This document shows, piece by piece, positions 57,830 to 64,000 of a DNA stretch of 64,000 nucleotides. This DNA comes from Angiostrongylus vasorum. Taxonomy: Eukaryota > Nematoda > Chromadorea > Rhabditida > Metastrongylidae. Positions within the stretch are counted from its first letter, which is position 1. Every line of letters starts with the position of its first letter. The stretch is taken from NCBI GenBank assembly GCA_018806985.1, contig JADANN010000155.1, positions 1-64,000 of the forward strand. Reading direction: 5' to 3'. The notes beneath the pieces were generated by a model, which searched no databases, was not told the DNA's origin, and saw only the letters and a program-made list of their open reading frames with translations. The translations under genes and the position numbers were made by a program.

Positions 57830-58960
57830 ACCACGGATCTCCCTCATATGAGAGATCCCGATAGCCGGTTAGTCGCGAGGCTACGCGGTGCGTCCCCAGG
57901 TGGCGGATAGGGGGTTAATGGCGGACCAAAAGCGACATTTGCTTCCCTGAGACGCAGATGGATCCAGGGGGAGGGACTCCCTGTTTCTGCTGCGCCGATT
58001 TGGCACGTACTTTCTGTACTTACGAGGCGTATTCATGCACGTGTGTGTGGGTGCGTTGTAGTTTATGCGGATTGTATTCTACGAGTCAATTTGGCCAAAA
58101 GCCTCCAATCAAGTGACAGGGAAGTATATGGGAGGCGGTTAGGAGTCGCCCCCAACAAATAAGCTCCATGTCCACTCTGGGAGAGCCTGGCAAGCTACCC
58201 GTGAGTATACACGGCCCCCCACGTTCAGAGCTCAGCAAGCTATACTTGGTATCAGAACCTAAACGCACTAAAAGAAACGAGCCTTATTCTCCTGACCACG
58301 AAAGGACCCCCGATTTGGCAGCGTTGCGTAGGACGAGTACGGAGGGGCTGCCAAAATCTCAGGGCCATTCCTAGGTGCCTAAATCGCAAGCAAGTGAAGT
58401 GACGATCTGAACCTACAATGCACGTACAATTGCATCCGGGTCCTCGATAGCAGACTTGATTATGCAGGCGAGAAGGACGTCATAAGGTACGACGTCATCG
58501 GCCACGCCAAGACGAGACGACGCCACCCATTCAACGTCGTCTATGACACCAGAGAAGAACTGTTTCTCGGAACATGCGTCAGTAGAGGGGTTGGCGGCAT
58601 TAGCGTTCTCAACACCACCAACACCACCACCACCACCAACAACAACAAGAACAACAACTTCACGTTAGCGCTGTGGAAGCTGATAGTTCGAAAGTCACCA
58701 AGAGACAACTGTTTCCAGAAACTCTCGAGCTGATAATCCAGTGTAGAATCGCACGAGCAGCAGGCAACCGCGAACTAACGTGCGAACTTGCAAAGCAGTG
58801 CAGACAGGCGATACTTAAAGAGAGAAGAGCAGCATTAATGGTCGAAGCTGCAGAGCCTGGGAAAAGCATTCGCAAAGCCCACCGAAGCTTCGCCAATTAC
58901 AAGACCAAGACGATTGCACTCCGACGCTCAGAGCTACTGGTACTCAATTCGACCCTTTAG
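57830..58960 (+). mobile_element. RTE-1 copy with 5' UTR and internal deletion
   Basis: Starts with the complete 5' UTR (GGATCTCCCTCATATGAGAG ... to about 58430). Next is the first part of the endonuclease ([15 protein letters not shown] start, [20 protein letters not shown], to GGISVLNT near 58610). A CCA/CAA-rich tract (58606-58660) joins this directly to the linker between endonuclease and RT (LELIIQCRIARAAGNRELT..., GKSIRKAHRSFANYKTK). The middle of the element is missing. Confidence 0.88.
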
Positions 58961-59159
58961 TTAAAAAAGCCTGCATGGCCTATAACTCAACAATTCATTT
59001 TAGAACTGATTAAACACAAGTATTTTCTTCCAAGTCCTCCAGTGGCGCTCCTTAACAGAGTCAAGTTTTTGCAAAACGTGAACACTAAACGGCCATGGAG
59101 TTCTTGAAATCTTGCGTTGTTTTAATAAATATTGCTGGGTCGGCGTTAATATTCAATTT

Positions 59160-59360
59160 TTCAGCCAACTCGTAAATACAGAAAGTATGTGCCAAACAGG
59201 CGCAGCAGAAACAGGGAGTCTATCCCGTGGATCCACCTGCGTCTCACGGAGACATACGGTCGCTTTTGGTCCGCGATTACCCCCTATCCGCCCACCTGGG
59301 GCACGCCACCTAGCCTCGCCTCTAACCGGCCCGAGATCCCTCATATGAGGGGCCTCCGTA
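59160..59360 (-). mobile_element. RTE-1 5'-UTR fragment
   Basis: Minus-strand copy of the first 200 bp of the RTE-1 5' UTR (ATGAGGGATCTCGGGCCGG ... TTTGGCACATACTTTCTG). Confidence 0.8.
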
Positions 59361-59724
59361 GAATAGCTTAATTAATTTCTACAAACTATACCGTCCGTAT
59401 ATATGTCACTAAAGTAATTAGGGTGAATTATTGTGGTTTCTCTTCATTCATGGCTCTTTTCTGTAGTGCCATATTAATCCTTTCGTAACGACGTCTAACT
59501 TTTGTGTGACGACTAAATAAATCGATCGACCAAATCGATGTTAAGTCTTCGGCTGTTGTGAATCGCTAGTTTTTCAACAACAGATATTTGTCGACAGCCA
59601 GGGAACTTAAGGGCTTACGAACATGCCAGAATTATAAAACTGACTGCTTCTCTACTTGGGTTATTCAGTGTGAGCACGCTGCTATTTGTTATACATTACT
59701 ATAGTACCACATACGAAATAAAAA

Positions 59725-59920
59725 GAGGCGCTAACTCAATGATTTGAGCCGCTCTGATATACATGGGGGTTCGATGGCGCGCAGCAGTCTCACCAAGCCT
59801 TCCTTCGCTTCGGGTTCGGCAAATTGCTGTCGGACCGGAGAGCTGCAACACTGATTCGATACATCGGTAGGCCATCGACAGTCATTGTGTAGGCCAGATA
59901 CGCGTTCATTCACCAAGGAG
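59725..59920 (+). mobile_element. SINE family A copy, diverged
   Basis: GGGGGTTCGATGGCGCGC, ATTCGATACATCGGTAGGCC; 3' end lost. Confidence 0.75.
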
Positions 59921-60188
59921 TGGTAAATGACGGCTTAAAATAAACACATTGCAATAAAATCACGTAATAAACGTCATGGTCTGAGACTGGCACGGTTCCA
60001 TAGAGCGTCGTAAAAATGAGTTTGCCTTAGCAAAGATTGTTGTCAAAGCATCAATTCAAAGAATTTCTGTTTCTAGTTCGTAGGCCTGAAAACATTGAAA
60101 ACTAAAGAATCAGTGAGTTGACCAATACCGAGTTTAACACTAAGCCGATCCCTAGACTTACTGTTAGCTACTAAAAACTCTAAAATCG

Positions 60189-60925
60189 CTAAGAGAAAAT
60201 AAAACCTTCTAAACTATGAATGAATGAAAAACCTTTCATCTGAAAGATTTTCAAAGCCGGAATTGATCCACATCTTTTTAATAGTAGACGTCCGGCTCGC
60301 GTTTTTAGTTGTTCGAATGAATCAATGTTAATGGACAAACTCGTGTTGACGAGAACGCCGACGCCGCCGACTCCTCTGCGGTCGCATGTTCCAAGGAACA
60401 GTTCTTCTCCGGTGTCATAGACGGCGTTAAATGGGTGGCGCCGTCTTGTCTCGGCCAGACCGTTGACGTCGTGCCCTATCCTTCTTGCTTTCATGAGCAA
60501 GTCTTCTATCGAGGACTCGGACCCAAGTGTACGTGCATTTTAGGTACAGATCGTCACCTTAGTTCATTGCAATCCAGGCAGCTTCCATTGTCACTGAGGT
60601 CTTAGCAGCATCTCCGTACTCGTCCTACCCAACACTGCCTATTTGGGGCTCTTTCGGGGCCAAGGGAATGAGGCCCGTTTCTTTTACTGTTTCTAGCTTT
60701 TTGATACCCACGTATAGCTTGTTGGGTTCTGACCGTGGGGGCTGGGTATACTCACGGTTTGCTTGCCAGGCTGTCCCAGACTGGACATGTGGGAGCTTAC
60801 TTGTTGGAGGCGAGTTCTAACCGCCTGCTTTACGCTTCCCTGCCACTGATTGATTGCAGGCTTTTATTGGAATTGACTCGTAGAATAGAATCTGCATAAA
60901 CAAGAACTCACCCACACACGCGTGC
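60189..60925 (-). mobile_element. RTE-1 5' fragment (UTR and endonuclease start)
   Basis: Minus strand: 5' UTR from about 60925 to 60560 (matching 58080-58440), then the endonuclease start at 60189-60550 ([40 protein letters not shown]). It is 3'-truncated. With 57830-58960 it defines the order UTR-endonuclease in this family. Confidence 0.88.
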
Positions 60926-61259
60926 ATGAACACTTCACGATACAACAGTTAACGACACTGTTGAAGCCGTGCTTAAATTGCTCAATCTTTAGATGGTTAG
61001 GGAAAATACTGCGTACAAGGGTGCAAAGCTACTGGCACCAAGCCTTGCCATTGTATTGATGTCCAAGGTCGAAGCATCAGTGATCAGTTCCTGTGTATAA
61101 CTCCACTGTAGATGTACAGATGATTGTTTTATCGTTTGCTTCACGCAGGATAGAGGTGGGCAACTGCTTTGAGTTACAGGACTAACAGTCAGTGTGCACT
61201 ACATTCACCCGACAAAACGGCTGCACACCGAAGCAGTACGGGAAGCTAAGTGGCAAAAG

Positions 61260-61430
61260 CATACTGGTTTATCACTTTTCTCACCCCTCACACATAGAAG
61301 AGGCACTCGTAAGAAACATGTTTTGAACAGCTATGAGTGTGTGCACAAGAAGAGAGGAGAAGGAAGAACCGTATCGTAAAAAAAATTTTAGAAATGGAAA
61401 GTGTAGTTAAAGGTGAGGTTCAACACAGGC
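61260..61430 (+). mobile_element. Penelope-like element fragment (PLE-6)
   Basis: Short plus-strand piece matching the start of the PLE linker: CTCACCCCTCACACATAGAA, CGTAAGAAACATGTTTTGAA, GTGTGTGCACAAGAAGAG. Confidence 0.7.
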
Positions 61431-61739
61431 ATATTCCTATACGTCGATCCTATGCTAGGTTTATGGACCTACTTTTTTCATTCGTTTCCTATTCACGTAT
61501 GGCTCATATGGAATTCTATGAACTGACCTTCAACACCGAATGACTAGAAATAGGAAATATTTCTTCCTCAGAACCACTTAAGTGGTAAGCGCAATAGTGC
61601 TGAGATGTTTGCAAACTCCAAACCGCAGGTGTCTGCAGTGGGGATCGGACACGTTATTACCCTTTTCGAGGCTAACGCGCTCACAACAACATCATTCGGG
61701 TCCTTCGTTTCTCGTCGCATTCAGCCGTACTTTATAGGT

Positions 61740-61985
61740 GTTACCAGGAGCCATCCTTCTTGATTCTTCAGTGCCGATTTGTGCTCCCCAGATCAATCAA
61801 TCATAAACAGGTGATTGTTGAGAGCACCTATAAACACTACTAAGAGAAAGGCGAAAAGAAAGGCCCTCATGGTGTGGTGGTAGGGAGTACGTTAGACACC
61901 GGAAAGGGTAAAGGCTTGTTCGATCCCCAAAACAGACCCTGCTTTGCGATGTTTTGCAAATATCTCAGCTTCATTGTGGTTATAT
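61740..61985 (+). mobile_element. SINE-like family C, copy 3
   Basis: Best-preserved copy: CAGGTGATTGTTGAGAGCA, then an internal tRNA-like unit (ATGGTGTGGTGGTAGGGAGT ... TTGTTCGATCCCC), then AATATCTCAGCTTCATTGTG. Confidence 0.65.
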
Positions 61986-62007
61986 TTCACCTCACACTCT
62001 GCCGTGA

Positions 62008-62297
62008 AAGAGCGCGTGTACCGCAGTGGTTGGTGGCGCCGCTGCGACACACACATGGAATTGATTCCCATTCCGTGGCCCACCAAGCTTTTCCATCCCT
62101 CCGCGGTCGGCAAATTGGTACCAGACTTGTCTGCGAGGATAGCAGCACTGGCTCGATACATCGGTAGGCCACCACGAGTCATTGCAAAGGCCAGATATGC
62201 ATTCACTCACCTCCAACGATACATATGAAGCCGAAAGCATGGCGCATCCCTCAGGGATTGATCAACGCCGAAAGCTTTATCCTTTATTCCTTTTACC
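62008..62297 (+). mobile_element. SINE family A copy with clear target-site duplication
   Basis: Near-consensus copy flanked on both sides by CTGCCGTGAAA (61997-62007 and 62298-62308). Confidence 0.93.
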
Positions 62298-62700
62298 CTG
62301 CCGTGAAAAAAGAGTAGGCAGTGAATAAAAAAGTGAATGCTTTTAAGTTTTTCCAAAAGTAGCCGCATTTGTTGGTGGGATTTCTCAGAATGCTGAATTT
62401 AATCTCAAAACAAACTAGATATTTTAAATGAGTAGGAACTAAGCATGCGTTCGGAATCACTGGTATCAATGTCTTTCTGAGGACTTTTAGTAAGCAAGAG
62501 TGCAGTTCTTCCTCATGAATTGTCCTCTTAATGCACGCAGTTTTTCGAAGGAAAGCGATGTAATATTTAATTTGAAACGTCTCGAGAAAACTATGTAGGA
62601 TCCTATAATAATTAATAATGGTCGTTTGTGAAGTCAATTTTTTGCTTGTAATATTCAAATAAGCTCCGTGATGTAACTTTAAGTGATATGAATGCTCCAA
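62293..62700 (-). CDS. Hypothetical single-exon open frame
   Basis: 135 codons from ATG to TAA on the minus strand, mostly unique sequence: MEHSYHLKLHHGAYLNITSK, HEEELHSCLLKVLRKTLIPV, FEIKFSILRNPTNKCGYFWK. Lys, Leu and Ile are frequent as in AT-rich chance frames, and no motif is recognised. Its last codons lie in the target-site duplication of the adjacent SINE. Could be a decayed gene or chance. Confidence 0.28.
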   Translation of the reverse strand: MEHSYHLKLHHGAYLNITSKKLTSQTTIINYYRILHSFLETFQIKYYIAFLRKTACIKRTIHEEELHSCLLKVLRKTLIPVIPNACLVPTHLKYLVCFEIKFSILRNPTNKCGYFWKNLKAFTFLFTAYSFFTAG

Positions 62701-62914
62701 TGTGCTAATCCACTTCTAGAAATCTTATGTGGAATTATCGTTATCGTTTGCATTGTCCACAACAAACAGATTAGATGAACATGTGATAGTACTAATGATA
62801 ATAAGCCAGATCAAGTTCTTGACAGAAATCCGAGTTCATGACTTCACATACTGTTGAAATGATAGTTCTAAAGGCTTCGGTTTCCTTCCCTCTCTTAAAA
62901 AAACTATATTAAAG

Positions 62915-63008
62915 GATATATTACATTGTATTATATTGTATTATATTATATTATATTATATTGTATTATATTACATTATATTATATTATATTATATATCA
63001 TTTTTATA
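62915..63008. repeat. TATTATAT-rich simple repeat
   Basis: Imperfect (TTATATTATA)n tract directly before a family D copy. Confidence 0.9.
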
Positions 63009-63009
63009 T

Positions 63010-63400
63010 TAAAGGATACCTCTCAACGGTTTACCGCCTCATCGTGGCTGGGAGGTGTTCCTGAGTGTCGGACTGCGATGTACAGCGGGGATTCGTCCCT
63101 TCGGCAGGGTCTCATAAGCTTAGAAGGAGTCCGGCGTTTCCATTAGGAAGCCTAGTTAAGAGTAAACCAATACCAGGATCCACCATCGTCTTGGTATCAA
63201 AGTCGCATGGTGGTAAATCTCCCTCTGATCCACAAAGACTGCGACTGCCTGTGGTGGTGAGGAACTGGGGCAGAATTTGGCCAGGCTGACCTCGAGATTC
63301 CAGGAAACCACGATAGCTTAACCAGAAAATCTCCGAAAAATGGTGATTATGCTGGCGCCCGTACAACCATTGGGGACGGGCCGTTCAAGTATCAAGTTTC
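63010..63400 (+). mobile_element. Repeat family D, copy 6
   Basis: Full copy from ACCTCTCAACGGTTTACCGC to GACGGGCCGTTCAAGTATCA. Confidence 0.88.
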
Positions 63401-63521
63401 AAATAAGTATTAAAGGATAGGGAAATGAGTAACTGGAGTAGTCTAGCCGAATCAAGTGCATAAGAAATAATTTTCTTTGAAAAAAACATTTGTATGATAT
63501 ACTAAGAAAGTACGGAGACAC

Positions 63522-63587
63522 CTCTTTTGGGAATGTTAAGCGAAGATTCCGCCGAAGTTCCAGGTCAAACCGTTTTCCACTCGGGGT
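63522..63587 (-). CDS. Internal exon of an unrecognised gene
   Basis: 22 codons between a TTTGCATTTTCAG acceptor and a GTGTCT donor, phase 0: TPSGKRFDLELRRNLRLTFP then KE. No neighbouring exon was phased. The basic/hydrophobic pattern is typical of a folded domain, but too short to identify. Confidence 0.33.
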
Positions 63588-63695
63588 CTGAAAATGCAAA
63601 CGGATTCACCAATGTTAGGCCGATCTGTAGTTTTTTAATAGATCAGCTTCCTTAGGATATTGAACAATCCATGCCCATGCTTGTCATCTCTGTAG

Positions 63696-63910
63696 GTTTG
63701 AAGATAAGTGATCTTTCAGTGATCGACTGCTTCAGTGATCGCCCATGCCATTTGGTTTATCGCACTGCATTTTCAAATATAAAGTCGCTCAGGAGAAATT
63801 CTGTTAAGAGCGGCAAAGCATTTGGAACAAAAAGTCTAATGAGCGTCTACTCAGAAAGGAAAAAGGCTGATCTGCATCTCTTCCTCAGAAACAACGCTCT
63901 TTTCAACTGA
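63696..63910 (+). CDS. Terminal exon of an unrecognised gene
   Basis: 70 codons plus TGA after a TCTCTGTAG acceptor (two leftover bases): LKISDLSVIDCFSDRPCHLV, FSNIKSLRRNSVKSGKAFGT, KKADLHLFLRNNALFN. Ser/Lys-rich middle resembling a phosphorylated tail. Upstream exons were not found, and an exon on the opposite strand lies at 63522-63587. Confidence 0.38.
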
Positions 63911-64000
63911 GCTAATTCTGTTAACCTCTGAAAACGGTGATAGAAATCGACATTTTGGTGTCTTGAATCTCTTGGTTGTTTTAAATAAAAATTAGCAAAC

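Noticed and set aside
1..64000. CRISPR array, prophage, operon or bacterial gene cluster
   Set aside because: The repeats are dispersed retroelements, genes are intron-rich, and no regularly spaced short repeats or bacterial signals are present.

Overview
The window reads as nuclear DNA of a parasitic nematode, most likely a strongylid such as a hookworm. The evidence is AT-rich intergenic sequence, many very short exons split by 40-300 bp introns, and a dense load of degenerate RTE-type LINEs, GIY-YIG Penelope-like elements (PLEs) and tRNA-derived SINEs. No rRNA gene, CRISPR array or bacterial-style operon is visible. I found the host genes by hand-splicing: acceptor, donor and codon phase had to agree between neighbouring exons. 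Gene boundaries are therefore inferences. Where no start codon or terminal exon is given, the model is partial.

Gene content, left to right. (a) 15.3-16.5 kb (-): five-exon gene for a small secreted protein of 180 residues. (b) 17.4-17.7 kb (-): 3' end of an unrecognised gene. (c) 22.4-23.7 kb (-): complete three-exon orphan gene of 129 residues. (d) 24.5-32.6 kb (-): sphingomyelin-synthase family gene, with the PLPD, CGD-SGHT and HYSVDVV motifs, a large transposon-filled intron and one single-base frameshift. (e) 36.4-37.4 kb (-): 3' ends of two unrecognised genes. (f) 40.1-40.6 kb (-): small Gly/Tyr-rich protein. (g) 46.8-47.4 kb: gene 3' end (-) and a possible divergent first exon (+). (h) 50.1-54.5 kb (-): long multi-exon gene plus a downstream exon cluster. 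(i) 54.6-55.0 kb (+), 57.1-57.4 kb (-) and 63.5-63.9 kb (both strands): exons of further genes.

Repeats fill most of the rest. RTE-1 copies lie at 5.4-9.9, 10.7-11.5, 12.1-12.5, 13.4, 20.2, 57.8-59.0, 59.2 and 60.2-60.9 kb, with an extra 5'-UTR fragment at 44.4 kb. RTE-2 copies lie at 28.1-31.1 and 42.9-43.4 kb. PLE copies lie at 12.5, 38.6, 42.0, 45.1, 48.4-50.1 and 61.3 kb. Foldback arms carrying a hammerhead-ribozyme-like core recur at about ten places. Four SINE-like families (here A, B, C and D) are present. Family D appears to share its 3' end with RTE-2, the pattern expected when a SINE borrows the replication machinery of a partner LINE.
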